In this document: in pieces, positions 1-7,804 of the stretch
Layout of the letters: each line of letters starts with the position of its first letter
Numbering within the stretch: position 1 is the stretch's first letter
DNA from: Hyphomicrobiales bacterium
GTDB taxonomy: Bacteria > Pseudomonadota > Alphaproteobacteria > Rhizobiales > Rhizobiaceae
Direction of reading: 5' to 3'
Length of the DNA: 64,000 nt
NCBI GenBank assembly: GCA_900465675.1
Contig: UBJR01000013.1
Span: 324,011-388,010, forward strand
Translations under genes and position numbers: made by a program
Notes under the pieces: generated by a model
The model's input: only the letters and a program-made list of their open reading frames with translations
What the model was told of the DNA's origin: nothing
Database searches by the model: none

Positions 1-914
1 CCGTGATTATCGATGGAGGCAAGGGCCGGAGCAGCCCGCCCGGTCAACTGGAGCTCGCTGAGGTAGTCGTCCTCGATGATCCAGGCTCCAAGTCGTTCCG
101 CCCAATCAATAAGTTGCAGGCGTCTCTGCAACGACAGTGTCGCTCCCAGCGGCGCTTGCTGCCCCGGTGTCAGGACGGCGAGCCTCGCCTCGGGGTGGTG
201 ACGTACCGCGTGGTCGAATTCAAACCCTTCGCCATCTACCGGAATCGGAACCGGGAGCACGCGGGCAAGCTCCAAGGCCCGCCTCGTCCATGGAAAACCC
301 GGCTCCTCGAACCACGCGCTTCTGCCCTGGAGCCCCAAGACGTTGAGCGCTAGTCCCAGCCCTCCCGCGAAGCCGCCGGTGATGATGACCTGCGAGGGCG
401 AGCAGTTTATGCCCCTCGCTACAGCCAGGTAGGCCGCGATTTCGCGTCTCAATTCGAGTTCTCCGCGAGGATCCGGGTACAGAGGCGGCGCACTAAGCTC
501 CGAACGGACGGCGCTTGCTCGCATTCGCGCGAGCAACGTGGATGGCATCGTAGAAGATGACGGAACACCCATCTGGAAGAGTGCCGGCCCCTGGGTCATC
601 TCCAGATAGGTTTCGATGAACGATCCTGCGATCGACGACCGTTCTGTCTTAGGAGATGATCGGGGGCGATCGGCCACGTGGGTGCCAGCGGCTCTCGATC
701 CAATGATCAACTGAGCCGCGGCGAGCTTTTCGTAGGCCGTGCGCACGGTCCCGCGCGCGACGCCAAGCTGGGCCGCGAGATCCTGCCACGACGGAAGTCG
801 CGCCCCTGGCTCAAGCACCCCATCCTGTATCGCTTTCCCAATTCCCCTTCGGATTTGCTCCGACAAGGTAACTTTTTCCGACCTGTCCACGGTCAGTTTC
901 AGCAGATCACTCAT
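1..914 (-). CDS. MocR/PdxR-type GntR-family regulator, 3' truncated by window edge
   Basis: Reading the minus strand from ATG at 914 gives about 304 residues with no stop before the window edge. Residues about 15-75 form a GntR winged helix (GARLPSWQDLAAQLGVARGT, then a TVRTAYEKL helix). The rest matches a fold-type I aminotransferase domain, with a YPDPRGELELR segment and the conserved EDDYLSE stretch. The part carrying the PLP-binding lysine would lie beyond the edge, so it cannot be checked. MocR proteins are PLP-dependent transcription factors that often control a divergent neighbour. Here the neighbour is the cupin operon starting 93 bp away, so control of that operon is inferred. The start has no strong Shine-Dalgarno sequence. 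Confidence 0.9.
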   Translation of the reverse strand, partial: MSDLLKLTVDRSEKVTLSEQIRRGIGKAIQDGVLEPGARLPSWQDLAAQLGVARGTVRTAYEKLAAAQLIIGSRAAGTHVADRPRSSPKTERSSIAGSFIETYLEMTQGPALFQMGVPSSSTMPSTLLARMRASAVRSELSAPPLYPDPRGELELRREIAAYLAVARGINCSPSQVIITGGFAGGLGLALNVLGLQGRSAWFEEPGFPWTRRALELARVLPVPIPVDGEGFEFDHAVRHHPEARLAVLTPGQQAPLGATLSLQRRLQLIDWAERLGAWIIEDDYLSELQLTGRAAPALASIDNH

Positions 915-1007
915 GCGATCATGGTACACTACTTCTTCGGCTTCTTGGTTCTTTTTTCTGCATCACGGAGAGCGCATTTTGAGTGCGTCTCTGAAGGAGA
1001 ATAGACC

Positions 1008-1427
1008 ATGAAACGATCGATGAATTCAGCCTTGGCCGCACTAGCGATTACCGTCTCGCTTGCCGCCCCTGCGCCGGCCCACGATGCCGAGCGGGAGAGC
1101 GTCACACCGAGGTTCGCCCAGGCAATCGGCAACATCCCAGGCAAGATCATGCGCGTCGTCGAGGTGGATTACGCGCCCGGCGCCGCGTCCGTCGCCCACA
1201 CGCACGCGCCGTCCGCTTTCGTCTACGCCTACGTCCTCTCTGGTGAGGTGGAATCGAAGGTCAACGACGGCGACATCCGCCGCTACAAAGCAGGCGATAG
1301 CTGGTTCGAAGCGCCCGGAGCAATTCACGCCGTCAGCCGCAACGCCAGTGAGACGGCTCCTGCGAAACTGCTCGCCGTATTCGTTGTCGACTCCAGCGAA
1401 ACGAAGCTCACCACCCCCGTCAAGTAA
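1008..1427 (+). CDS. Secreted single-domain cupin protein
   Basis: 139 residues preceded by AAGGAGAATAGACC. The N-terminus (Lys/Arg, hydrophobic stretch, then AxA-type site near residue 25) is a signal peptide, so the product is probably periplasmic. The remainder is one cupin barrel: the AHTHAPSAFVYAYVLSGEV strand gives two metal-binding histidines, and GDSWFEAPGAIHAV carries the second cupin motif. Cupins of this size often act as sensors or detoxifying enzymes; no substrate can be read from the sequence. It is the first gene of a tight operon (17, 13 and 13 bp gaps) with the AhpD-like and HD-domain genes, and is divergent from the MocR regulator. Confidence 0.85.
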   Translation: MKRSMNSALAALAITVSLAAPAPAHDAERESVTPRFAQAIGNIPGKIMRVVEVDYAPGAASVAHTHAPSAFVYAYVLSGEVESKVNDGDIRRYKAGDSWFEAPGAIHAVSRNASETAPAKLLAVFVVDSSETKLTTPVK

Positions 1428-1444
1428 CTGAAGGAATCCGAACA

Positions 1445-1900
1445 ATGACAAGAAGACTCGACTACAATCAGGTTGCTCCGAACGGCGCCAAGGCGCTTGG
1501 TGGAGTCTACGGCTATGTCCTGCAGAGCGGCCTACCCGGCGAGCTGGTAGATCTCGTATATCTGCGCATTTCCCAGATCAACAACTGCGCCTACTGCCTC
1601 GACATGCACACCCGCGAACTCATCAAGAGGGGCGTCAAGATCGAGAAGTTGGCCCTGGTCCAGGCTTGGGAGGAAGGCGGAAGCCTCTTCAGCGGCGAAG
1701 AACGTGCAGCGCTTGCATGGGCAGAAACCGTGACGCTCGTTGCCGATACCGGCGTACCGGACGATGAATACAAGGCGGCGCGCCAGGTCTTCGACGAGAA
1801 GCAGCTTGTCGATCTGACGATCGCGATCAGCCTGATGAACAGCTACAATCGCATGGCGATCAGCTTCCGCAACACGCCTCAAGCGCTTCTCGAGGCCTGA
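1445..1900 (+). CDS. Carboxymuconolactone decarboxylase/AhpD-like protein
   Basis: 151 residues, ATG after AAGGAATCCGAACA. The core motif is NCAYCLDMHTREL, with Cys48, Cys51 and His55 in the CxxC...H arrangement of AhpD-type alkylhydroperoxidases in the CMD superfamily. Proteins of this type are small helical oligomers that reduce peroxides or adducts through the cysteine pair. The intact pair suggests redox activity, but the substrate is unknown. It lies inside the cupin-CMD-HD-HD operon, which points to handling of a reactive small molecule; that role is inference. Confidence 0.9.
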   Translation: MTRRLDYNQVAPNGAKALGGVYGYVLQSGLPGELVDLVYLRISQINNCAYCLDMHTRELIKRGVKIEKLALVQAWEEGGSLFSGEERAALAWAETVTLVADTGVPDDEYKAARQVFDEKQLVDLTIAISLMNSYNRMAISFRNTPQALLEA

Positions 1901-1913
1901 GGGAGGACCGAAC

Positions 1914-2576
1914 ATGGCCGTTGCTGAAATTTCTGGAATACGAATACCGGACAGCAGGCTCGCCCGCGAGGCGAGCGAGTTCATCCGGGAAACCGAAAGC
2001 ACGCTGTTGTTCGACCATTCCACGCGCGTCTATCTATGGGGCGCAATGGCCGGGCACCGCATTGGTGTGAACTTCGATCCGGAACTGCTGTACACGGCGG
2101 CCATGTTTCACGACGTCGGCCTGACTGCAGGATTCGGGAATAGCAAGCTGCGTTTCGAAGTCGATGGCGCGAACGCAGCCCGTGATTTCCTCCGCAGCCA
2201 CGGCGTGACGGAAGAAAACATGCAGAAGGTCTGGCTCGCGATCGCGCTGCACACGACGCCCGGCATTTCCGCGCATCTGAACCCGATCGCCGCTCTTACC
2301 GCCGAGGGTGTAATGATGGACCTCGTCGGCGCCGGATACGACCGATTTACCGAAGACCAGCGAACCGCCGTAGAAACTGCATATCCACGCGGAGCCTACT
2401 TCGCCGAACACCTGCTCCAAGCACTATACGATGGCCTTGAGCATCGGCCCGAGGTCACGCAGGGAACAGGTCTCGCCGACGTCATGGCGGAGAAGAACCC
2501 TCATTTTCATCGCCGCAATTTCTGCTGCCTGATGAGGAATTCTCCGTGGGCATGCGACGACTGCAGCAACAACTGA
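1914..2576 (+). CDS. HD-domain phosphohydrolase-like protein (cyanamide hydratase-like), copy 1
   Basis: 220 residues, start supported by GGGAGGACCGAAC. The HD metal site is visible: His35 (FDHSTRVYLWG), His66-Asp67 (AAMFHDVGL) and a later histidine in ALHTTPGIS. This layout resembles the small HD proteins annotated as cyanamide hydratase-like or general HD family. It is followed 13 bp later by a clear paralogue with the same layout (for example DPELLYTA in both), so this is a tandem duplication. The C-terminus ends in a Cys/Trp-rich tail (NFCCLMRNSPWACDD) that aligns loosely with the paralogue's DICKAIFSSRWK. Catalytic function is inferred from family only. Confidence 0.85.
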   Translation: MAVAEISGIRIPDSRLAREASEFIRETESTLLFDHSTRVYLWGAMAGHRIGVNFDPELLYTAAMFHDVGLTAGFGNSKLRFEVDGANAARDFLRSHGVTEENMQKVWLAIALHTTPGISAHLNPIAALTAEGVMMDLVGAGYDRFTEDQRTAVETAYPRGAYFAEHLLQALYDGLEHRPEVTQGTGLADVMAEKNPHFHRRNFCCLMRNSPWACDDCSNN

Positions 2577-2589
2577 GAAGGACGCCCCC

Positions 2590-3270
2590 ATGCCTGCGAG
2601 ACTAGAAGGAGTTTCTGTTCCCGACAGCCAGATTGCCCGCGAGGTCACCGAGTTCATCCGCGACACCGAAAGCGATCTGCTGTTCAACCATTCCGTCCGA
2701 GTATACTTCTGGGGAGCAATGGCCGGATACAAGAAGGGGATGACCTTCGACCCTGAATTGCTCTACACGGCCTCGATGTTTCACGACCTCGGGCTGACAG
2801 GGCAGTACGGCGACAGCCAGCTCCGCTTCGAAGTCGATGGTGCCAATGCCGCAGCCGAGTTCCTTCGAACCCGTGGGATCGGGCCAGAGCAGATCGAGAT
2901 CGTCTGGAACGCTGTGGCACTTCACACTACTCCTGGCATTCCCGAATTCATGCGCCCTGAGATCGCGTTGGTTCAGACAGGCGCCGGAATGGACGTCGTC
3001 GGACGTGGTTTTGATGAGTTCTCGCCTGCGGAACGTGAGGCTGTCATCAAGGCATACCCTCGCGAAGCTGACTTCGCGGAAGGCATCGTCGATGCCTTCT
3101 ATGACGGAATGAAGCAACGCCCTCAAACCACGTTCGGCACGTTCAACGACGACATCCTCGCGTTCAAGGATCCAGAGTTCGAGCGGGTCGACATCTGTAA
3201 GGCGATCTTCAGTTCTCGATGGAAACTCCACGCCCACCGCTGCGGACAGGACTGCGATCACGCTCACTGA
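2590..3270 (+). CDS. HD-domain phosphohydrolase-like protein, tandem copy 2
   Basis: 226 residues, paralogue of the preceding gene. It keeps His34 in FNHSVRVYFWGAMAG, the His65-Asp66 pair in SMFHDLGLT, and the downstream ALHTTPGIPEF histidine. The two copies are alike over their whole length but far from identical, so the duplication is old and both are probably retained. The C-terminal tail is Cys/His-rich (LHAHRCGQDCDHAH), unlike copy 1, and could bind a metal. It is the last intact gene of the operon that begins with the cupin. Confidence 0.85.
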   Translation: MPARLEGVSVPDSQIAREVTEFIRDTESDLLFNHSVRVYFWGAMAGYKKGMTFDPELLYTASMFHDLGLTGQYGDSQLRFEVDGANAAAEFLRTRGIGPEQIEIVWNAVALHTTPGIPEFMRPEIALVQTGAGMDVVGRGFDEFSPAEREAVIKAYPREADFAEGIVDAFYDGMKQRPQTTFGTFNDDILAFKDPEFERVDICKAIFSSRWKLHAHRCGQDCDHAH

Positions 3271-3367
3271 GAAGCGGATGGCGGCTGGGCGACGTCGCAT
3301 TTGCCTGCTGCTGGGAATACTCGGTCAGCGGACGTACCGTGATCTACAAGCGAAGGATAGTAGAAAC

Positions 3368-3639
3368 ATGAAGAAACGAACATTTCTCGTCACCGGCGCT
3401 AGCAAAGGCATCGGAAGAGCGCTCTCCCACGGCCTAGTCGACACAGGTCACCGGGTCGTCGGCATAGCATGCGGCAAGGACTCGACCTTCCCCGGTGAAC
3501 TGGTCACCGGAGCCTGGAGCTCGTCGCCTTTCTGAACGTGGGCCAGAACCGCGAACCTCTGAGCGTCACCAAGCTGGCACGCGGGCAGATTAAGGAGCAT
3601 ATCGAACATCTCGACATGCTGAAGTCGAAGATCGGCTGA
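3368..3639 (+). pseudogene. SDR 5' remnant fused to the 3' end of an unrelated helical protein
   Basis: From ATG 3368 the frame reads MKKRTFLVTGASKGIGRALS, the Rossmann TGxxxGIG motif of a short-chain dehydrogenase. It continues to about residue 48 and then stops at 3535, far short of the usual ~240 residues. In another frame, codons ending at 3639 read LELVAFLNVGQNREPLSV and then a helical tail ending in HLDMLKSKIG. That looks like the C-terminus of a small helical-bundle protein, perhaps DinB-like. The simplest reading is a deletion whose junction lies near 3500. Neither half is functional. Confidence 0.6.
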
Positions 3640-3838
3640 TGGCAGGTGGGGGCTGGACGCCGCCGGCCCTCACCCCTCGATTGCCTCGGCAACGTTGCCG
3701 GCTTGCTCACGGACCGATAGAACTTGCTCCGCATTCGAGTTGAAGGCTGAAAAAAGCAGCCCGTATTGGAGAGGATGACCCATAGTCGACGACCTGCAGA
3801 AAAAGACGACGGACTGGTTCAGCAACCTGCCGCCCGTT

Positions 3839-4312
3839 TTGCCGGCGGAGATGATCGGCATCTGGCGCGGTGAAGGCGTTCCATCGGGGCATCCGCTCGA
3901 CGGCGTGCTCGAAAACCTGCAGTGGTTCGGTAAGAGGTTCCATCACGATCTAAGAGCCGACGCCCTGCTCTTCCAGTGGCGGCCTGGGAGGCTCGTGCCG
4001 ATCGATCCGACTTTCTTCCCTCCCCGGCTTGCTATCCGATTCGCAGCGTTCGGCAGGACATCAATTGCCAGAAACTGGTTCTCGTACCTGCAGAGAGCGT
4101 TCCGTGCGAGAAGCACGACCGCATCGTTGAAGCTGAGGAGCGCCAGCCACGACGAGACTGCGGCCATGGTCTACGACAAGCAGCCAATCGTCGACTACTT
4201 CAGGCGGATCGGCGACGACGAACTGGCGGGCATGATGGTCGTCCGTGGCGACGACCGTCGATACTTCTTCCGCCTGCGGCGCGTCCACGGGCCGGGTCGA
4301 GTGCGCCCTTGA
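3839..4312 (+). CDS. GXWXG/DUF4334 family protein with damaged or TTG start
   Basis: The frame contains the GIWRGEG motif (GXWXG domain) and, near the C-terminus, QPIVDYFRRIGDDELAGMM, typical of DUF4334. The domain pair is essentially complete at about 157 residues. The only in-frame start is TTG at 3839. A natural-looking start, GGAGAGG then ATG at 3775, is in a different frame, and the intervening codons in the domain frame (DLQKKTTDWFSNLPPVL) also look like protein. A one-base indel between 3777 and 3791 would reconnect them, so this is either a recent frameshift or a TTG start. The function of the family is unknown. Confidence 0.6.
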   Translation: MPAEMIGIWRGEGVPSGHPLDGVLENLQWFGKRFHHDLRADALLFQWRPGRLVPIDPTFFPPRLAIRFAAFGRTSIARNWFSYLQRAFRARSTTASLKLRSASHDETAAMVYDKQPIVDYFRRIGDDELAGMMVVRGDDRRYFFRLRRVHGPGRVRP

Positions 4313-4797
4313 CGATGGTCGTTCCTAAGTCTGCTTTGGCCCGCTTAGAGAGTGCGATATCCAGCTCCGCCGGGAAATCGAGAATGTTATATCGAAGCTG
4401 CGGCTCGCCTTCCACGACGAGGACACCCCCCCCCCCCCCCCCCGCGCTCGGACGCCCTTTCACATCACGTCGAGCAACGCAAGCCATCGCTTCGGCGCCG
4501 TCGTTCGACGCTCGCGTCTGCTTCAGCAGAGCGCGCTCCAGTACTGCCTGATGCCAACGGATCACGTTCGGCAATAGGGCCTGCCAGCTCGCTACTACAG
4601 CAAATAGGCTGTCGCCCTATCCATTCGTTTCGGTCTTCCATGAAGCACGATCCATGTATGAAAGCTTTGAGATGGACGATCTGGCCCGCTAAACTAGAGT
4701 CGACATTTCTTTTTGCGAGAAGAGCGAGCCACTTAGGTCTCATCAGGGAACGATTAGCCATCGCGGACGCTATCCTTCATCAACAATGGAGACTGCG
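4313..4797. other. 485-bp stretch without a convincing gene
   Basis: No open frame here looks like an intact protein. On the minus strand, next to the poly-C tract, one frame reads VLVVEGEPQLRYNILDF, which recalls the start of a response-regulator receiver (VLVVEDEP...LR) but degenerates at once. Together with neighbouring remnants this suggests decayed DNA. The receiver assignment is weak. Confidence 0.4.
4426..4443. repeat. 18-nt poly-C homopolymer tract
   Basis: Eighteen consecutive C residues, the only homopolymer of this length that I noticed in the window. On the minus strand the poly-G run directly precedes a frame reading VLVVEGEP. Such tracts can vary in length by slippage, but they are also a common place for assembly error. 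Confidence 0.95.
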
Positions 4798-5244
4798 ATG
4801 ACATCCCTTTCGCTTGAAAACATCTCGTCCGAACTCAAGAAGATCGACTTCTGCATGCTTTCGACAAACGGCGGCTCAGGCCGCATCTCGTCACGACCGA
4901 TGAGCAATAACGGCGACGTGGAATATGACGGCGACTCCTGGTTCTTCTCTTTTGAAGACACGCAGAAGGTGACGGAAATCGAGGGTATCGACAGCGTTTC
5001 GCTTACCTTTACGGCGCCGGCCAGCCTCCTGGGGAAGCCCGGCATCTTCATTGCGATCGAAGGCTCAGCAACTCTGATCCGTGAAAAAAGCGCATTCGAG
5101 GAACATTGGGTCGCGGATCTCGAACGCTGGTTTCCGGAAGGAATCGACACACCAGGACTCGTTCTCATCAAAGTCAGTGCGTCGACTATCGAATACTGGG
5201 ATGGCGAAGAGAACGGCGTAATCACACCTCGATTTACCGCTTAG
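4798..5244 (+). CDS. Pyridoxamine 5'-phosphate oxidase-fold general stress protein
   Basis: 148 residues. ATG 4798 is preferred because GGAG lies 6-7 bases upstream; an in-frame ATG at 4786 is weaker. The N-terminal half has the split-barrel features of the general stress protein 26/PNPOx-like family: KKIDFCMLSTNGGSGRISSR, then YDGDSWFFSFEDTQKV and a GIFIAIEGSA strand. These small proteins bind FMN or FAD and are often induced by stress. The gene stands alone among remnants. Confidence 0.85.
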   Translation: MTSLSLENISSELKKIDFCMLSTNGGSGRISSRPMSNNGDVEYDGDSWFFSFEDTQKVTEIEGIDSVSLTFTAPASLLGKPGIFIAIEGSATLIREKSAFEEHWVADLERWFPEGIDTPGLVLIKVSASTIEYWDGEENGVITPRFTA

Positions 5245-5310
5245 ACCTGACCAAGGGTTCGCTACTTCGCTCTAAAGGCATCAGCGGTCGTGTGTAGGAT
5301 GGAGAAGGAA

Positions 5311-5544
5311 ATGGACAAGATGCTGAAGTTCGTCCTCGTTGGACTGTCCGCGATGACAGGATGCACGATTGCCCCGACGATCGCGGCTACGCGGGACATG
5401 CAATCACGGTTCAGTCGCGAACCGGCGAACGGGCGCTTTAGCTGGGAGCAAGCGCACACATCTTGCCTCGTCCACAGGATCGCATTGGCCGATCGACGAG
5501 ACCGAAGCATAGCTTATAGTGAGCGGCACCGGCGGTGGTTGTAG
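5311..5544 (+). CDS. Possible small lipoprotein, C-terminus doubtful
   Basis: ATG 5311 follows GGAGAAGGAA. The first 21 residues (MDKMLKFVLVGLSAMTGC) read as a lipoprotein signal with a weak lipobox ending in Cys18. After about residue 45 the frame becomes Arg-rich and unlike a natural protein, so it may be frameshifted or truncated. No family is recognised. About 255 bp without a supported gene follow, to 5799. Confidence 0.35.
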   Translation: MDKMLKFVLVGLSAMTGCTIAPTIAATRDMQSRFSREPANGRFSWEQAHTSCLVHRIALADRRDRSIAYSERHRRWL

Positions 5545-5799
5545 ATATCAAATGTCGCCCCTCCCCGCAGCCTTTCTCCGGGCGCCAAGGGCACCGGGAA
5601 CGTATACGGGCTCGGGGCGATCGGTCCTTCGAATGAGCCTCCAGGTCGAAGCTGGAGCAGGCGGGCGTTAAGGCCGAAGAACGTTCGAGGAGAGTTGCCC
5701 GCCAACGCGTCCTCTGCAATCCAGCGAGGGCGACCCGCGTCGTCGTGGAGGTCGCCCTGGTGCTCGTGCTAGTCTCAGGCATGCCGTCGCCAACGCCGC

Positions 5800-6195
5800 C
5801 TAAGCGGCTTCCAGCAGTTCAAGTCTCGTTGGCACCGCGGGATTCCCGCCCTGACGGCGTCCGACAGCAAACTTTACGACGCTCTCGATCTCCGCCAGGC
5901 GAAAGGGCTTCTGCAGTACTCCGATCGCTGCCTTGCTTTGCCGTACGGCTTCGGGATTTCCCGTGATGAACACGACAGTGACTCCATACTGGAAATGAAG
6001 GTGGCTTCCGACCTCGGGCCCGGTAACTCCATCGTTGAGCCGGACGTCGACAAGTGCAACGTCCGCTTCCCCCGCAAGCTCCATCGCCTCCTGCAAGCTG
6101 CCTACGGGTCCGACGACGTCGTAGCCCAGGGCGCGAACAGCTTCCTCTATGTCCATAGCGATGAGAAATTCGTCTTCGACGATCAGGATGCGCAT
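5800..6195 (-). CDS. Single-domain response regulator (CheY-like receiver)
   Basis: 131 residues from ATG 6195, preceded by a GAAGAGATACAT stretch on the minus strand. It is a lone receiver domain: the acidic pocket is in RILIVEDEF (Asp8, Glu9), the phosphoacceptor is Asp50 in VALVDVRL, with Thr78 (FITGN) and Lys96 (LQKPF). No output domain follows, as in stand-alone alphaproteobacterial receivers that pair with HWE/HisKA2 kinases. No kinase gene is adjacent, so its partner is unknown. Confidence 0.9.
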   Translation of the reverse strand: MRILIVEDEFLIAMDIEEAVRALGYDVVGPVGSLQEAMELAGEADVALVDVRLNDGVTGPEVGSHLHFQYGVTVVFITGNPEAVRQSKAAIGVLQKPFRLAEIESVVKFAVGRRQGGNPAVPTRLELLEAA

Positions 6196-6392
6196 ATGTA
6201 TCTCTTCCAGCGTAGTCTGTTCACTATGTAAGAGATGGCTAAGTTGGCAAGGGAAAGGCGGCGTCAACCTTAACGGCCAAGCGTATGCAAACGGGCGCTC
6301 GGCCGGCCCCGAAGCCAGCGAAGCTGGTTGAACGCGCAATGCCTTGTCTCAGAAGACCACGCAGAAAGCGGGAACGCCGAACCGTGTCGGCC

Positions 6393-6626
6393 TCAGTGAA
6401 CTGCTCCGGACGATGGAGCGTTGACACGCGTTCCCGCTATCCCGACGTAGTTCGAGATGAGAGTGGCGGCGAGCATTTCCGAGGACCGGCAGCCGCTCGC
6501 GTAGAGTTCGATGGCCGCGTCGCACAGGAACGAGGACGCATGATCGTCCCAGTTCACATCATAGTGCCGATACCAGGCGCTGACGGCCTTCGAGATCAGG
6601 ATGTGATCTTCCGGGACATTGGACAT
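6393..6626 (-). CDS. Hypothetical 77-residue protein
   Basis: A small acidic protein with a natural-looking composition (SAWYRHYDVNWDDHASSFLC, then helical ELYASGCRSSEMLAATLI). No family is recognised. It is transcribed away from the Ku genes. Its composition resembles a real protein more than the opposite frames, which are Arg-rich. Confidence 0.5.
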   Translation of the reverse strand: MSNVPEDHILISKAVSAWYRHYDVNWDDHASSFLCDAAIELYASGCRSSEMLAATLISNYVGIAGTRVNAPSSGAVH

Positions 6627-6874
6627 GGGGGCCTCGACGATGCTGGTACGATTGCCGGGGAACGTACGAGGCTTTCGCTGGTTCCGGCAACCTGCCAGCG
6701 GCGATCGACGCTACCCAATACCGCTCCGCGATTTTGCGGCCACGACGGAGATAAGACCCTGAATCAAAATGTCAGCGAGATTCCGTAAGCCTTTGAAAAA
6801 TGATTCGTTTCGACTCGGAACGAATCACCCGTTCCGGACTTGAGTCGCCAATGAATGATTCGGAGTATGGCGTC

Positions 6875-7792
6875 ATGGCGAGTGGTCAGCGTGCCCAGTG
6901 GAAAGGCTTCCTGAAGTTTGGCGAGGTGTCCTGCGGCGTCGCCCTCTACACCGCGGCCAGCACCTCGGACAGGATCTCGTTCAACATGATCAACAAGGCG
7001 TCCGGCAACAAGGTCAACCGCATCTATGTGGACAGCGAGACGGAAGATCCGGTGCCGCGCGAGGAACAGATCAAGGGCTTCGAGATCGAGAACGGTCAAT
7101 ATCTCCAGATCGATCCGGAAGAGATCGCCGCCACCATTCCCGAAAGCAACAAGACGCTTTCGGTAGAGGCCTTCATACCCTGCGATGAGATCGACGATGT
7201 GTACTTCGACAAGCCTTACTACCTCACGCCCGACAAGATGGGCAGCGACGCGTTCGTCGCGCTGCGTGACGGAATGAGAAAGTCGAAGGTTGCGGCCGTC
7301 GCCCGTGCGGTCCTATTCAGAAGGATGAGAACCGTCCTCATACGTGCCCATGGCAAGGGCCTCATCGCCACCACTCTGAACTACGACTACGAGGTGCGAT
7401 CGAGCGCCAAGGCGTTCGAGGAGATGCCCAGGCTGGAGATCGAGGGCGAGATGCTCGATCTCGCCAAGCACATCATCTCCACAAAGAAAGGTGAGTTCGA
7501 CCCCGCGGCTTTCGACGACAGGTACGAAACCGCTCTTGCCGAACTGGTAAAGGCCAAGATCGAGGGCAAGGCGCTGCCCAAGCCAAAGAAGGTCGAAGTC
7601 TCCAAACCTAGCGATTTGCTTGCGGCTCTTCGCGAGAGCGCGGGATTGCTCAAGGGCGGCGCCAGCGGAAAAAGCGGGTCGACGCGCACGGCGGCCAATG
7701 CCAACCAGGGAACAGCCGGGAGGACTGCACGTGGAACGGCCTCGAAGGTCGCATCGTCATCGAGATCCATCTCGCACCGGAAGGCAAGCTGA
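6875..7792 (+). CDS. ku: Non-homologous end-joining protein Ku, first of tandem pair
   Basis: 305 residues from ATG 6875, which has GGAG nine bases upstream; longer in-frame starts at 6800 and 6851 add residues not typical of Ku. The bacterial Ku core begins WKGFLKFGEVSCGVALYTA and continues through VNRIYVDSETEDPV and PYYLTPDKMGSDAF. The C-terminus (from about 245) is Lys/Ser/Thr/Ala-rich, as in the low-complexity tails of bacterial Ku. Ku binds DNA ends as a dimer and recruits LigD. A second Ku lies 12 bp downstream, so the two probably form a heterodimer. No ligD lies in the window. Confidence 0.95.
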   Translation: MASGQRAQWKGFLKFGEVSCGVALYTAASTSDRISFNMINKASGNKVNRIYVDSETEDPVPREEQIKGFEIENGQYLQIDPEEIAATIPESNKTLSVEAFIPCDEIDDVYFDKPYYLTPDKMGSDAFVALRDGMRKSKVAAVARAVLFRRMRTVLIRAHGKGLIATTLNYDYEVRSSAKAFEEMPRLEIEGEMLDLAKHIISTKKGEFDPAAFDDRYETALAELVKAKIEGKALPKPKKVEVSKPSDLLAALRESAGLLKGGASGKSGSTRTAANANQGTAGRTARGTASKVASSSRSISHRKAS

Positions 7793-7804
7793 GGAGGATC
7801 GACC

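Noticed and set aside
4465..4761. 98-residue minus-strand frame
   Set aside because: Low-complexity Arg/Ser-rich end, no ribosome-binding site and no family resemblance.
5514..5760. Minus-strand frame with protein-like text (FFGLNARLLQLRPGGSFEGP)
   Set aside because: No credible start: a stop codon lies just upstream, and no family is recognised. It could be a remnant but cannot be supported.
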